Assembly: GCF_000271665.2 (NCBI RefSeq)
Contig: NZ_CP010978.1
Coordinates: 4,695,001 to 4,759,000 of the forward strand
Length of the DNA: 64,000 nucleotides
Source of the DNA: Pelosinus fermentans JBW45
GTDB taxonomy: Bacteria; Bacillota; Negativicutes; DSM-13327
Direction of reading: 5' to 3'
This document shows positions 1 through 9,273 of this stretch, piece after piece. The translations under genes were made by a program, and so were the position numbers. A model generated the notes under the pieces. It saw nothing but the letters and a program-made list of their open reading frames with translations. It was not told the DNA's origin and ran no database searches. Within the stretch, counting starts at the first letter, position 1. Every line of letters begins with the position of its first letter.

Positions 1-2
1 TA

Positions 3-1064
3 ACACAAAACTTGCAAGCGGCCATGGCATCCGGAAAAAGTCCCGATGTTGTACAAATGGGGTATAGCTACTTAAATTATGCAGGTGAAAATTTAAAGTA
101 TGCGTCTATACCAGATATCATCACAAAACTATCACCAGAAGATAACACCTACTTAAAAGATAATTTCCTACCGAATGTACTCTCTTTAGCTACAACTGAT
201 GATGGTAAACAAATTGGACTTCCTTACTCTGTCAGTGTACCTGTACTCTACTACAATCCAGATGTTTTCAAACAAGCTGGTTTAGATCCAAGCCAACCAC
301 CACGCACTTGGCAAGAAGTAACACAATATGCCAAAACCATTAAAGAAAAAACTGGTATTATGGGCTTCTTTATGCAAGAGTATGCTGACAACTGGGCGCA
401 GCAAGCCTTGATAGAATCGAACGGCGGACAAATTTTAGCAAAAAAAGATGGCCGCACTATGGCTGGTTTTGACACTCCTGAAGCATCCGAGGCCTATCAA
501 GTACTAGCTGATATGGTGAAAAATGGTCACGGTCTGCACGCAACAAATGAGGAAGCCTTCCAAGCTTTCTTAAGCGGAAAATTAGGCATGGTATGCACAA
601 CAATTGGAAAACGGGATAATTTTGAAAAAAGTGCAAAATTCACCGTTATGGCTACACAGTTTCCATCGTTTGAAGGAAAAACAAGAAAACTCCCTGCGGG
701 CGGGAACTTGCTCATGATCTTCTCTCAGGATTCTGACAAACAAAAAGCAGCTTGGCGCTTCGTTAAATTTCTAGAATCTCCTGGAGCACTTGCCCTTTGG
801 AGTAAAGGCACTGGCTATCTGCCACCACGAAAAGGAGTAACAGAAGATCCTCAAGGATTGAAAGATTTTGCTGAACAAAATAAAAACATGCAAGTGGCTA
901 TGTCTCAAATGCCTGAAGTTGTAAAATGGGCTAGCTTCCCTGGTGCTAATGGTTTACAAGCCGAACAAGCACTTATCGATGTCCGGGATATCATACTCAG
1001 TGGAAAACAATCTGCTGCAGATGCTCTCAAACAAGCAGCTGCTAAAATCAATTCTATGCTTTAA
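3..1064 (+). CDS. Extracellular solute-binding protein of a carbohydrate ABC importer (5' end outside window)
   Basis: The reading frame is open from the first bases of the window, so the N-terminus and any lipoprotein signal are missing. The visible 350 or so residues match the family 1 extracellular solute-binding fold used by sugar and glycerol-phosphate importers (about 420 residues when whole), so roughly 60-80 residues are lost. Typical stretches are the early GLPYSVSVPVLYYN segment and a C-terminal lobe ending in KINSML. Two MalF/MalG-type permeases and a MalK/UgpC-type ATPase follow on the same strand, so it should deliver its ligand to that importer at the cell surface. The ligand cannot be read from sequence; a UgpB-like or disaccharide-binding role is possible. 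Confidence 0.88.
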   Translation, partial: TQNLQAAMASGKSPDVVQMGYSYLNYAGENLKYASIPDIITKLSPEDNTYLKDNFLPNVLSLATTDDGKQIGLPYSVSVPVLYYNPDVFKQAGLDPSQPPRTWQEVTQYAKTIKEKTGIMGFFMQEYADNWAQQALIESNGGQILAKKDGRTMAGFDTPEASEAYQVLADMVKNGHGLHATNEEAFQAFLSGKLGMVCTTIGKRDNFEKSAKFTVMATQFPSFEGKTRKLPAGGNLLMIFSQDSDKQKAAWRFVKFLESPGALALWSKGTGYLPPRKGVTEDPQGLKDFAEQNKNMQVAMSQMPEVVKWASFPGANGLQAEQALIDVRDIILSGKQSAADALKQAAAKINSML

Positions 1065-1080
1065 TCAATTTTTGCTAAAA

Positions 1081-1115
1081 ATGTCGTAACAATCCAAAAG
1101 GTTTTTTTACGACAT
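1081..1115 (+). terminator. Intra-operon stem-loop between binding protein and permease
   Basis: ATGTCGTAA (1081-1089) and TTACGACAT (1107-1115) form a 9-bp stem, with the T run inside the loop rather than after it. It is probably not a full terminator. By analogy with maltose-type operons, such hairpins protect the abundant binding-protein mRNA and lower permease expression. Confidence 0.5.
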
Positions 1116-1151
1116 TCTATGCTTACTACTTATGGAAGGATAACAAACCGA

Positions 1152-2030
1152 ATGAATCGTTTTACTTGGCAGTCTGCTTTATTTCTAGCGCCAGCCACCA
1201 TTACATTATTACTTTTTGCTTATTGGCCACTATTACAAGATGTCTGGCTCAGCTTCCACTCCTGGAATATGGTAAGCCCTACGATGAAATTCGTAGGACT
1301 TCAAAATTATCTACAGTTACTTTCTAGTGACGAATTGATCAAAATACTCTTAAATACAGTTCTTTATATTTTGGTTTTAGTCTGTGTAAATTTCATTTTC
1401 CCCTATCTTTTATCCTTTATCATTGCTCATCGTCTCAATCGATTCAGCTTTTTTTATCGTTCCGCCTTATTCATCCCCAGTACAGTTTCTCTGGCTGTAG
1501 CCAGTATTCTCTTCCTCTGGATATTGAATCCCTTAGCTGGCCCCCTCAATATTATCCTTTCGGCAATTGGTTTAGAATCTCCTCGTTGGTTCAAAGAGTC
1601 TGGGCTAGTTATTATCGTTATTGGACTGATTATTGGCTGGAAAGTTTTCGGCTATAACCTCATTCTACTAGTAGCGGCCATGGTGGATGTTCCTAAAGAA
1701 CTGATTGAAGCCGCTCGCCTAGAAAATGTCTCCAATTGGCAGCTTTTTCGACGCATTATTGTCCCTATGACATCATCAACAGCTCTTTATGTCTTTGTAA
1801 TTACCGTTGTATTTGGCTTACAATATGTTCTTGTTCCCGTGAATATGTTAACGCAAGGTGGCCCAGACCAAGGCAGCAGCAATTTGGTATACATCGTGTA
1901 TCAATACGGTTTTGTCTTTTTTCAAACAGGCAAAGCCTCTGCCTTCGCCATATTAACGATGCTAATATATGCTCTTTTTTTGATTGTGAAGACGAAGGTA
2001 TTAGACAAGAAGGTGCACTATGAAAATTAA
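1152..2030 (+). CDS. Sugar ABC transporter permease, MalF/UgpA type
   Basis: Inner-membrane permease of the binding-protein-dependent transport family, about 292 residues with six predicted membrane segments. The EAA loop that contacts the ATPase is recognisable in the ELIEAARLENVSNWQLFRRI stretch. An upstream in-frame ATG at 1119 exists, but the ATG at 1152 has GGAAGGA at 1134-1140 about 11 bases ahead and gives the usual N-terminus (MNRFTWQSALFLAPA), so I prefer it. The gene overlaps the next permease by 11 bases, so translation is probably coupled. It should form a heterodimer with that permease. Confidence 0.9.
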   Translation: MNRFTWQSALFLAPATITLLLFAYWPLLQDVWLSFHSWNMVSPTMKFVGLQNYLQLLSSDELIKILLNTVLYILVLVCVNFIFPYLLSFIIAHRLNRFSFFYRSALFIPSTVSLAVASILFLWILNPLAGPLNIILSAIGLESPRWFKESGLVIIVIGLIIGWKVFGYNLILLVAAMVDVPKELIEAARLENVSNWQLFRRIIVPMTSSTALYVFVITVVFGLQYVLVPVNMLTQGGPDQGSSNLVYIVYQYGFVFFQTGKASAFAILTMLIYALFLIVKTKVLDKKVHYEN

Positions 2031-2847
2031 CAGCTATCGGGACTGGTACTGGCATATTTTACTTTTATTAGCAGTAGTGATTCAACTTTGGCCTCTCCTC
2101 TTTATGCTTTCCACTTCCTTTAAGACTATGGACCAAATTTTCCTATCCACGTTAAATCCCCTTCCCGCCAAACCTGTAATAGACAATTACTTGTATGTGC
2201 TGAAAAATCTCCCACTAGTACAGTATATTGTAAATACCTTATTAATTGCTAGTAGTATCACTCTTGCTAAAATTATCACAAGTATTTTAGCTGGTTTTGC
2301 TTTTGTTTATTATGAATTCTCTCATAAAGAAAAGCTTTTTAACACATTATTACTGACCTTTTTTATTCCCATTACCGTTGTCATGATGCCAAACTATTTG
2401 CTTATATCCAAACTTGGTTTATTGAATACGCCTTGGGGAGTCATACTGCCTCAACTAGCTGACGGCATGGGAATCTTCTTAATGCGCCAAAGCATGCGCA
2501 ATATCCCTAAGCCATTGTTAGAAGCAGGAAGATTAGAAAACGCCAGTCCCTGGGTCATATTAACACGAATCATATTACCGCTTATCAAACCTTCCGTAAT
2601 TGCCATGGGAATTGTCTTCTTTATTAACTCTTGGAATGATTACTTTTGGCCATTGCTCATTCTACATGATAAACCCACGTACACATTGCCTCTGGCACTA
2701 CAAATGTTTATCAGTGCTGAAGGCGGCAGTGAATGGGGCATTGCCATGGCAGTCGCCATGCTTACTGCCCTACCACCCCTCTTATTATACCTAACCTGCC
2801 AACGTTTTATTATGAATACCTTTATGCAATCTGGGGTGAAAGGATAG
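2020..2847 (+). CDS. Sugar ABC transporter permease, MalG/UgpE type
   Basis: Second permease of the importer, 275 residues, six predicted membrane segments. Its EAA loop reads LLEAGRLENASPWVILTRII, and the C-terminus is the typical short tail of MalG-type subunits. Its start lies inside the end of the preceding permease gene, and its stop is 8 bases before the ATPase start, consistent with one operon. The partner ATPase and binding protein are adjacent, so a complete type I importer is encoded. Substrate class is inferred only from family (carbohydrate or polyol phosphate). Confidence 0.9.
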   Translation: MKINSYRDWYWHILLLLAVVIQLWPLLFMLSTSFKTMDQIFLSTLNPLPAKPVIDNYLYVLKNLPLVQYIVNTLLIASSITLAKIITSILAGFAFVYYEFSHKEKLFNTLLLTFFIPITVVMMPNYLLISKLGLLNTPWGVILPQLADGMGIFLMRQSMRNIPKPLLEAGRLENASPWVILTRIILPLIKPSVIAMGIVFFINSWNDYFWPLLILHDKPTYTLPLALQMFISAEGGSEWGIAMAVAMLTALPPLLLYLTCQRFIMNTFMQSGVKG

Positions 2848-2855
2848 ATGAACTC

Positions 2856-3953
2856 ATGAATGGAATTATTTTTGAAAATGTTTGCAAATCCTATGGTGAA
2901 ACTGCGGTGGTCAAAGATTTAAACATGACCATCCAAGAAGGCGAGCGACTCATTTTACTAGGTCCATCCGGTTGTGGAAAAACGACAACACTCCGAATGG
3001 TCGCTGGCCTAGAGAACATCACAGCAGGTACCCTCAAGATGGGAGGACAAGTTGTAAACACAGTAGAACCCGGTGCGCGAAACATCGCCATGGTGTTTCA
3101 AAACTACGCATTATATCCCCATATGACCATATGGGAAAATATCACTTTCGGTCTTTTCATTCAAAAAATACCAATAGAAGAAATCAAAGCAAGAACCAAA
3201 CAAGCACTAGAAATCCTCAATCTATCAGGCTACGAACAACGAAAGCCAAACGAATTGTCTGGAGGCCAAAAACAGCGAGTAGCTCTTTGTCGTTCACTAG
3301 TGAAACAAGCTCCTTATTTTCTCCTAGATGAACCTCTTTCCAATCTGGATGCACAGCTTCGCCTGCAAGCCCGTACGGAATTAGTTAAAATCCACAATCT
3401 CTATCGCCCAACTTTCATCTATGTTACCCATGACCAGGTAGAGGCTATGACTGTGGGACAACGAATCGCAATCATGAACCAAGGTGCTCTGCAGCAACTA
3501 GACACACCAGATGTCATCTACCAACGTCCTGCCAACACTTTTGTTGCCTCTTTCATCGGATCTCCTCCGATGAATTTGCTGCAAGGAGCTTTCCGCGATG
3601 GTGCCTTATGGATTGCAGGCAGCCGTGTAAATCCCCCCACTAAATGGCACACACTTTTAGCGGAGCATCAGGAACTATGGATTGGGATTCGTCCAGAACA
3701 ATGCTGTCTAAGCGACACCCCCATGCTCCATGGACAAATAGAATTTGTCGAACATCTAGGCAGTCAGCGCTGTATCCATCTTCGCCTACATCAAGACGGT
3801 CAACGCCTGCTATGCATGCTTCCAGCGGATCAACCAATTCCTACAGGAACAGTGGGGGTTTCTTTCTCTTGGCAGCATGTAAATGGATTTGATGGGCATG
3901 TTGGGAAGAATATTGGACTTCCAAACAAAATATCTCATAACTATGCATGCTAA
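2856..3953 (+). CDS. Sugar ABC transporter ATPase, MalK/UgpC/MsmK type
   Basis: Cytoplasmic ATPase of the importer, 365 residues. Visible motifs are Walker A GPSGCGKTT (36-44), the Q-loop VFQNYALYPHM, the signature LSGGQKQR from 134, Walker B LLDEP (156-160) and the H-loop THDQ (191-194). A C-terminal OB/TOBE-like region (about 240-365) is characteristic of sugar importer ATPases. The open frame extends upstream into the permease gene, but ATG 2856 gives the family N-terminus (MNGIIFENVCKSYG) and has AAAGGA upstream. The last gene of the run, an isomerase, starts about 60 bases further on. Confidence 0.92.
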   Translation: MNGIIFENVCKSYGETAVVKDLNMTIQEGERLILLGPSGCGKTTTLRMVAGLENITAGTLKMGGQVVNTVEPGARNIAMVFQNYALYPHMTIWENITFGLFIQKIPIEEIKARTKQALEILNLSGYEQRKPNELSGGQKQRVALCRSLVKQAPYFLLDEPLSNLDAQLRLQARTELVKIHNLYRPTFIYVTHDQVEAMTVGQRIAIMNQGALQQLDTPDVIYQRPANTFVASFIGSPPMNLLQGAFRDGALWIAGSRVNPPTKWHTLLAEHQELWIGIRPEQCCLSDTPMLHGQIEFVEHLGSQRCIHLRLHQDGQRLLCMLPADQPIPTGTVGVSFSWQHVNGFDGHVGKNIGLPNKISHNYAC

Positions 3954-4014
3954 CTTCTATTCTTTAGACGTAGAATTCTCTATTACATCACGATTTTAAA
4001 GGAGGTCAAAACCT

Positions 4015-4794
4015 TTGCTTATATCCCTTAGCAACTTATCCTTTATCGGATTTAACTATACCGCATTAAAACAACTCCCCAACAACTTAGGGTTAGAAAT
4101 TTTTTATGAATTCGGCAATCATTCTCATTGGGAAAAAGTGTTAAAACAAATTTATCCTCATCAATCACCGCATAATTTAAGTATTCACGGACCGTGTATT
4201 GGAGTTAACTTAGCTGATGAAAATGACAGCCACTATCTAACCTATTACAAAGAGGTCTTTGAATTTGCCGTCAAGTGGAATGCCAAATTTATTGTAGTAC
4301 ATACCAATGAAGAATTTACGGGAGACAAAGCGCTTATCCGTCAGCGAGTACAACATCGACTTCAAGAGCTTTTGCTATTCTCTAAAAATTATGAGATCCA
4401 AATACTCATTGAAAATGTTGGATTACAGACAAAAGGCACTCTATTATTTGATTGGACAGAATACCTAGAACTACTATTAACGTTACCAGAAGCAGGTGCG
4501 TTGCTCGATGTAGGACACGCATACATTAACCAATGGAACTTACCGGATGTCATTGAACAATTAGGAAAAAGGCTTATCGCCTGCCACCTCCATGATAATC
4601 ATGGACTATCCGATGACCACCTCCCTGTTGGTCATGGGACGATTAACTGGAATGTATTATTTTCCGCCATTTGCTCATCGGCTCCCGAAGCAACCCTTGT
4701 CTTTGAATACGCCAATGTGGATATTCAGACCGCTTTAACCAGCATTCAAACTATTAAAAACAATTATTTACAAGTGAGAGCTACCTACGATTAA
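4015..4794 (+). CDS. Sugar phosphate isomerase/epimerase (xylose-isomerase-like TIM barrel)
   Basis: 259 residues with the features of the AP endonuclease 2/xylose-isomerase-like TIM-barrel family: metal-ligand stretches LIENVGLQ, LLDVGHAY, ACHLHDNHG and VFEYAN. These enzymes bind divalent metal and isomerise, epimerise or dehydrate sugars. The start is a TTG preceded by a near-perfect AAAGGAGGTC at 3998-4007. The gene follows the ABC importer on the same strand and ends at a strong terminator, so it probably acts on the imported compound. The exact reaction cannot be assigned. Confidence 0.78.
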   Translation: MLISLSNLSFIGFNYTALKQLPNNLGLEIFYEFGNHSHWEKVLKQIYPHQSPHNLSIHGPCIGVNLADENDSHYLTYYKEVFEFAVKWNAKFIVVHTNEEFTGDKALIRQRVQHRLQELLLFSKNYEIQILIENVGLQTKGTLLFDWTEYLELLLTLPEAGALLDVGHAYINQWNLPDVIEQLGKRLIACHLHDNHGLSDDHLPVGHGTINWNVLFSAICSSAPEATLVFEYANVDIQTALTSIQTIKNNYLQVRATYD

Positions 4795-4833
4795 GATTCA
4801 GCTGAAGTGAATACTTCAGCTGAATCTTTTTTT
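4794..4833 (+). terminator. Intrinsic terminator of the sugar ABC operon
   Basis: A 15-bp perfect stem (arms 4794-4808 and 4813-4827, loop GAAT) is followed by a run of Ts. The T run overlaps the stop codon of the convergent aminotransferase gene. Confidence 0.93.
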
Positions 4834-6019
4834 AGATCATTACATTTTTTATCGCAAGAGCTAACCGTTGTATCCCTTCAATGATTTTTTCTTCCGACAT
4901 ATTTGAATAATTTAGTCGAAAGGTATTTTCAACACCGCCATTCGGAAAAAAGGAATCCCCCGGTACAAAAGCTACGTTATTTTTCAGACAGTCATGAAGT
5001 AAGTCTACGGACTTAATATGCCTAGGAAGCTCAACCCATAGAAACAGACCTCCCTGAGGGTGAGTAAAGCTTACTCCTTGAGGCATTGTTTTATTCAACA
5101 TTTCCACCATTACATCTCTGCGTTTTCGATATACGGCAACTAGCTTCTCTATATGTGTTTCAAAGTCAAACACATCCATGTAGGCTGCGATCTCCATCTG
5201 ACTTCTTATCGATGTACATAAATCAGCCCCCTGTTTTACTAATACATATTTTTCAATAAATTCAGCATCAGCAGCAATCCATCCTATACGTAATCCTGGA
5301 CAGAACGTTTTCGAAAAAGTGCTTGTAAAGATGACCTTTCCTGACCTATCCATTGATTTTAATGAAGGAAGAATCTCATTTTCAAAACGTAATTCTCCAT
5401 ATGGATTATCTTCAATAACTGGAATGTCATATTGTTGTACCAGTTTCATAAAATCACGTCTACGCTCCAGCGACCAAGTTTTTCCCGTAGGATTTTGAAA
5501 ATCAGGGATTACATAAATCAGCTTTATACTTTTCTGTGCTGCAATTATTTTTTCAAGTTCTTCTATAATCATTCCCTGGTCATCCGTGGGCACTTCTATA
5601 AAACGCGGTCCATAAGCTTTAAGAGCGCTAATGGCCGCCAAATAGGTTGGACTTTCGCACAGTACAATATCTCCTTCATCCAGGAAGAGCTTTCCAGAAA
5701 GGTCTAACGCCTGCTGTGAACCACAAGTGATTACTATGTTATCAGCAGTAACACTTGTTTTAAATTTTCGGTTCATTCGCTCTGCTATTTTCTCTCTCAA
5801 GGGTTTATATCCTTCAGTAGTGGAATATTGTAAGGCTTCTCTACCCATTTGTTCTAATACCCTTATGGATATCTCCTTTAATTCTTCCACCGGAAACAAT
5901 TCCGGAGCCGGTAATCCTCCTGCAAAGGATAATACCTCTTCCCTCTGAGTAATCTTTAGTATTTCCCTGATTTCTGACGCCCGCAATGTTTTCATACGTT
6001 TTGCAAAAGTAACCGCCAT
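4832..6019 (-). CDS. PLP-dependent aminotransferase, fold type I (2-aminoadipate/aromatic/branched-chain type)
   Basis: 395-residue aminotransferase of class I/II, close to LysN/2-aminoadipate and MocR-related enzymes. Visible features are ITCGSQQALDL (cofactor phosphate region), YVIPDFQNPTG (the Asn that contacts PLP), and STFSKTFCPGLRIGW, in which Lys237 should form the internal aldimine. A longer frame opens at 6100, but ATG 6019 has AGGAGGG eight bases upstream and gives the family N-terminus. It lies downstream of azlCD on the same strand and beside a divergent MocR regulator whose C-terminal domain is its paralogue. A role in branched-chain or related amino acid turnover is inferred from that context. 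Confidence 0.87.
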   Translation of the reverse strand: MAVTFAKRMKTLRASEIREILKITQREEVLSFAGGLPAPELFPVEELKEISIRVLEQMGREALQYSTTEGYKPLREKIAERMNRKFKTSVTADNIVITCGSQQALDLSGKLFLDEGDIVLCESPTYLAAISALKAYGPRFIEVPTDDQGMIIEELEKIIAAQKSIKLIYVIPDFQNPTGKTWSLERRRDFMKLVQQYDIPVIEDNPYGELRFENEILPSLKSMDRSGKVIFTSTFSKTFCPGLRIGWIAADAEFIEKYVLVKQGADLCTSIRSQMEIAAYMDVFDFETHIEKLVAVYRKRRDVMVEMLNKTMPQGVSFTHPQGGLFLWVELPRHIKSVDLLHDCLKNNVAFVPGDSFFPNGGVENTFRLNYSNMSEEKIIEGIQRLALAIKNVMI

Positions 6020-6096
6020 CACAAAGTCCCTCCTATATGTATTATTATGAAAATCTTTACTGTGAATAGAACTCCCATTTGAGTAAAACAGTAAAC

Positions 6097-6408
6097 TCAC
6101 ATCATGCGCAATACCAATATCATGGTCATACCTGCCCCCATAGTCACAATAGGAGGTTGACGATTATAAGCTACCAAAGCCGTTACTATGCCTGCCAGCA
6201 GATAATGATTTGAAAAAGTTAGTGCTATATAACCTTTTGGTGCAAAAAGGGCTGGCGCAATCAAAGCAGTAAGTATTGCAGTAGGTACATGCTTCAAGAA
6301 ACGTCCAAGCCCAGCAGGTACATCTCTCAAAAGCCCTATACTAGCAAAACGAGTCACAAACGTCACTACCGCCATAGCAAGGATATACATGAGAATTTCA
6401 AATCGCAT
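6097..6408 (-). CDS. azlD: AzlD-type branched-chain amino acid transport protein
   Basis: Small hydrophobic protein (103 residues, about four membrane segments) with the AzlD stretch VTFVTRFASIGLL and the central KHVPTAILTALIAPALF. AzlD works with AzlC as a two-subunit exporter of branched-chain amino acids and analogues. The chosen start (ATG 6408) has GGGAGGG upstream and lies inside the end of azlC, an 11-base overlap that suggests coupled translation. Longer in-frame N-termini would lie within azlC and lack a ribosome site. Confidence 0.9.
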   Translation of the reverse strand: MRFEILMYILAMAVVTFVTRFASIGLLRDVPAGLGRFLKHVPTAILTALIAPALFAPKGYIALTFSNHYLLAGIVTALVAYNRQPPIVTMGAGMTMILVLRMM

Positions 6409-7084
6409 CTTGTTTCCCTCCCATAAGACCGCCAGCCATAGCTGCAGCCAAGCAAGCAATAATGATATACCATTTACCAGGAATTAAAATAACAGCCCCT
6501 ACGCTAACCAGAGTTGCAACAAGGCATACGATTACACTGGCTTTGTCACGTAAGCGAGGAATCAGTAAGGCTAAGAAGGTAGCTGGCATAGCAAAATCCA
6601 ATCCCCAAGAAAGTGGATCACTTATGTAATCTCCTAAAATAACACCGCCGATCGTGGACATCACCCATAAGAGGTAACATATTACATTGCTTCCCAACTG
6701 ATAGGCTCCTGTATAACAGCCTGCTTGTGCACGTTGTATTGTCACAGCATAAGTCTCATCCGTCATTCCACAGGAAAGAAGAGCCTTAAACGGCATGGAT
6801 AGCCCACTCATATAAGGAGCAAGGGAGGCTCCCATTAAAAGATGACGAAGATTGATTAATAAGGTCGTAAAGCTAACCATTGCCAAGCTAGCCCCCTCCA
6901 TAAGCATCGGCAGACAGATAAACTGAGCAGATCCAGCAAAAACCAGTATGGACATTGCAATGGTCTCTCCTGAAGTTAAACCAACGGACTTTCCCAAAAT
7001 ACCATATGCTAAACCAAATGGAATCATCCCAACTATTAAAGGTATTGTGTCACTTACACCCTTGCGGAAGTCCTTTTTTTGCAT
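6398..7084 (-). CDS. azlC: AzlC-type branched-chain amino acid exporter subunit
   Basis: 228-residue inner-membrane protein with the AzlC signature near the start (DTIPLIVGMIPFGLAYGI) and SILVFAGSAQFICLPML. It is the large subunit of the AzlCD efflux pair. The first 7 codons include a lysine-rich leader before the first membrane helix. It is transcribed divergently from the MocR regulator at 7205 across 120 bases, so control by that regulator is likely. An aminotransferase follows azlD in the same direction. Confidence 0.91.
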   Translation of the reverse strand: MQKKDFRKGVSDTIPLIVGMIPFGLAYGILGKSVGLTSGETIAMSILVFAGSAQFICLPMLMEGASLAMVSFTTLLINLRHLLMGASLAPYMSGLSMPFKALLSCGMTDETYAVTIQRAQAGCYTGAYQLGSNVICYLLWVMSTIGGVILGDYISDPLSWGLDFAMPATFLALLIPRLRDKASVIVCLVATLVSVGAVILIPGKWYIIIACLAAAMAGGLMGGKQDAI

Positions 7085-7204
7085 TGTTATCCCTCCAATA
7101 CTTTACAGTTTTTTTACTTATAATAGCTTGCAGGAATTTAATTGTAAATATCCAATATAATATAATTAAAATACCAATTCTATCTTTTAAGGAGAATTAG
7201 ATAA

Positions 7205-8716
7205 ATGGATATTACCAAAATGCTAAGTGGTATTCGAATTGACCAATCTAGTTCAGCCCCCATGTATTTGCAGCTTGCAAATGGTTTAGCTGCAAAAATT
7301 CAAAATTCAACCCTCTCTGCTGGCACCAAACTGCCTCCAGAACGAGAACTCGTCAGATTACTGGAAGTTAGCCGTACTACAATAATTAACGCCTACAGGC
7401 TTCTGGAGGAACGGGGTTTGATAATAACACGAGTCGGCAGCGGCACTTACGTTGCTGGGCCATCATTTACAGATCAGTCAGCGGCCACTATTCTTTGGGA
7501 ACAATTGTTTACACCTCAATATAAATCACCACTGTCATCATTGCTGCGTACTTTAATTGCTACTCCCACGGCAGATGAGACAATTTCTCTTGCAGCTGGT
7601 ATGCCAGATCCAACCTTTTATCCTCTCTCCATTATTGAAAAAGCTCTCGTATCCAGTAAATATGACCTTGAAGTTTCAGATTTCGGCCACATGACTACTG
7701 AAGGATATCTTCCTCTAAGGCATTCCTTAGCAGCATGGCAAAGCCGTCTGGGAATACAAGCCACTCCTGATCAATTCTTAGTCGCCTCTGGCTCACAGCA
7801 AGGTCTGTATCTCATCGTAAAAGCCTTTGTAGAACCACGCGATTACGTTATTGTGGAATCACCTACTTACTTAGGAGCTATTCAGTCATTAGAAGCTTCT
7901 GGCGCTCGCATTCTAACCCTGCCACCATCTGATGGTATAAATTTTGAATTGCTTGAAGACTATCTAATACGCTATCGCCCTAAGTTAATGTATACAATTC
8001 CTACTTTTCAAAACCCCACTGGCAGGGTTATGTCGCTGCACGATCGGCAAGAATTAATTCGATTAGCCTCACGCTACCGCTTGGTCATCATAGAAGATGA
8101 TCCCTATAGTCAGCTCTATTACGGTCAGCAGCCCCCTCCTTCCCTCAAGAGTCTCGACACCTATGGCGGTGTAATTTATATGGGCACTTTCTCAAAAATA
8201 CTTTTTCCAGGTTTACGAACAGGCTGGGTCATCGCCGCTCCACAAGTTATCAATCGATTAGCACAAGAAAAACAGCACATCGATCTACACAGCAATAGTC
8301 TTTCTCAAATTATTCTTCATACTTGTCTGGAGGAAGATTACCTGACAAATCATTTAGCTACTGTCCGTATGGAATACAAAAAACGCCGAGATGCTATGGT
8401 TGGCGCTATCCGACGTTTTTGCAGCGGTTATATAAATTTTAATATACCTGAGGGAGGTTTTTATCTGTGGTGCAGCATAACGCCTCCGGCCTCTGGTGCA
8501 GAACTAATTCGCCGTGCAGCCACAGTAGGTGTTTCTTTTGTACCTGGTGAAGCTTTTTATACAAATGGAACTAAAAGCAATGAAATACGTCTTTGCTTTG
8601 CTACCCATAATGAAGAACTGCTAAAAGAAGGCATACGAAGATTAGGGCGCATCTTTGCATCAGGCGCTGCGAATGCAGCACAGCCGTCAGACATAGCTGG
8701 CCGACCAATTATTTAA
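7205..8716 (+). CDS. MocR/PdxR-family regulator: GntR DNA-binding domain fused to an aminotransferase domain
   Basis: 503 residues. Residues about 18-84 form a GntR winged helix (LPPERELVRLLEVSRTTI, GLIITRVGSGTYV). Residues about 120-490 form a fold type I aminotransferase domain that keeps the PLP lysine, Lys331 in GTFSKILFPGL. AAGGAGAA precedes the ATG. Such regulators sense PLP or a PLP-amino acid aldimine. It diverges from azlCD and the aminotransferase at 4832-6019, and its effector domain shares with that enzyme the motifs SGSQQ, ESPTYL and FQNPTG. It therefore probably controls this cluster in response to an amino acid that the neighbouring enzyme also binds. Confidence 0.88.
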   Translation: MDITKMLSGIRIDQSSSAPMYLQLANGLAAKIQNSTLSAGTKLPPERELVRLLEVSRTTIINAYRLLEERGLIITRVGSGTYVAGPSFTDQSAATILWEQLFTPQYKSPLSSLLRTLIATPTADETISLAAGMPDPTFYPLSIIEKALVSSKYDLEVSDFGHMTTEGYLPLRHSLAAWQSRLGIQATPDQFLVASGSQQGLYLIVKAFVEPRDYVIVESPTYLGAIQSLEASGARILTLPPSDGINFELLEDYLIRYRPKLMYTIPTFQNPTGRVMSLHDRQELIRLASRYRLVIIEDDPYSQLYYGQQPPPSLKSLDTYGGVIYMGTFSKILFPGLRTGWVIAAPQVINRLAQEKQHIDLHSNSLSQIILHTCLEEDYLTNHLATVRMEYKKRRDAMVGAIRRFCSGYINFNIPEGGFYLWCSITPPASGAELIRRAATVGVSFVPGEAFYTNGTKSNEIRLCFATHNEELLKEGIRRLGRIFASGAANAAQPSDIAGRPII

Positions 8717-8810
8717 CAACACAACACCAAAGAATTTGATCTACGAGTGAACCATACCATAATTCGGTCTAAAACTTTGGTAATTTGCGATTTAAATTAT
8801 ATATATATTT

Positions 8811-9203
8811 CTACCGTGCAATGTCATCTACATCCAGAGATTCATTTGACACTAAGTGAATCACAATGCGATAGGGCAAATTGACGACTTGTTGAGGCGG
8901 TTTGCTAATCCATCCCGTTTGTACACCGATCTGGCGGGGAGAATCGTCTTGCCGTATGCGAATCTTACCATCTTGGACTTCTATAATGGCATATTCCGTC
9001 TCGCCGCCAATACGAATTTCCTCATAATAGCCTTGCCTTAAGGTAATGGATTTAAACAGCTTATTGTCCACCCGAATTTCAGCAACTGTATTGGCTTGAG
9101 CGGGAAAGAGAATCACACTAAGAATAATTCCTGTAAACGATACTACGCAAAGCATCCCAATCAGCCATTTATCACCTAATGTAAGTCCTATCTTTTTCAT
9201 CAT
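8811..9203 (-). CDS. Membrane-anchored NusG domain II protein
   Basis: 130 residues: one N-terminal membrane segment (about 12-35) followed by a NusG domain II-like beta-barrel with the recognisable YAIIEVQDGKIRIRQDDSPR and GWISKPPQQVVNLPYRIVI stretches. Proteins of this type occur widely in anaerobic Firmicutes, often near Rnf or ApbE-like genes, and have no proven function. Two ATG codons are adjacent at the start; the second, at 9200, is better spaced from GGAGG. It stands alone here between a regulator gene and a LysR gene. Confidence 0.82.
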   Translation of the reverse strand: MMKKIGLTLGDKWLIGMLCVVSFTGIILSVILFPAQANTVAEIRVDNKLFKSITLRQGYYEEIRIGGETEYAIIEVQDGKIRIRQDDSPRQIGVQTGWISKPPQQVVNLPYRIVIHLVSNESLDVDDIAR

Positions 9204-9273
9204 ATATCCTCCAAATGGCTATTGCTATATATAGATTGTATCTAATTATTCCAAAGCGTGCAAATTTGTACCC

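Noticed and set aside
2972-3331. 119-codon frame inside the sugar ABC ATPase gene
   Set aside because: It is an alternate frame of a gene with all ABC motifs; its composition is basic and nonsensical.
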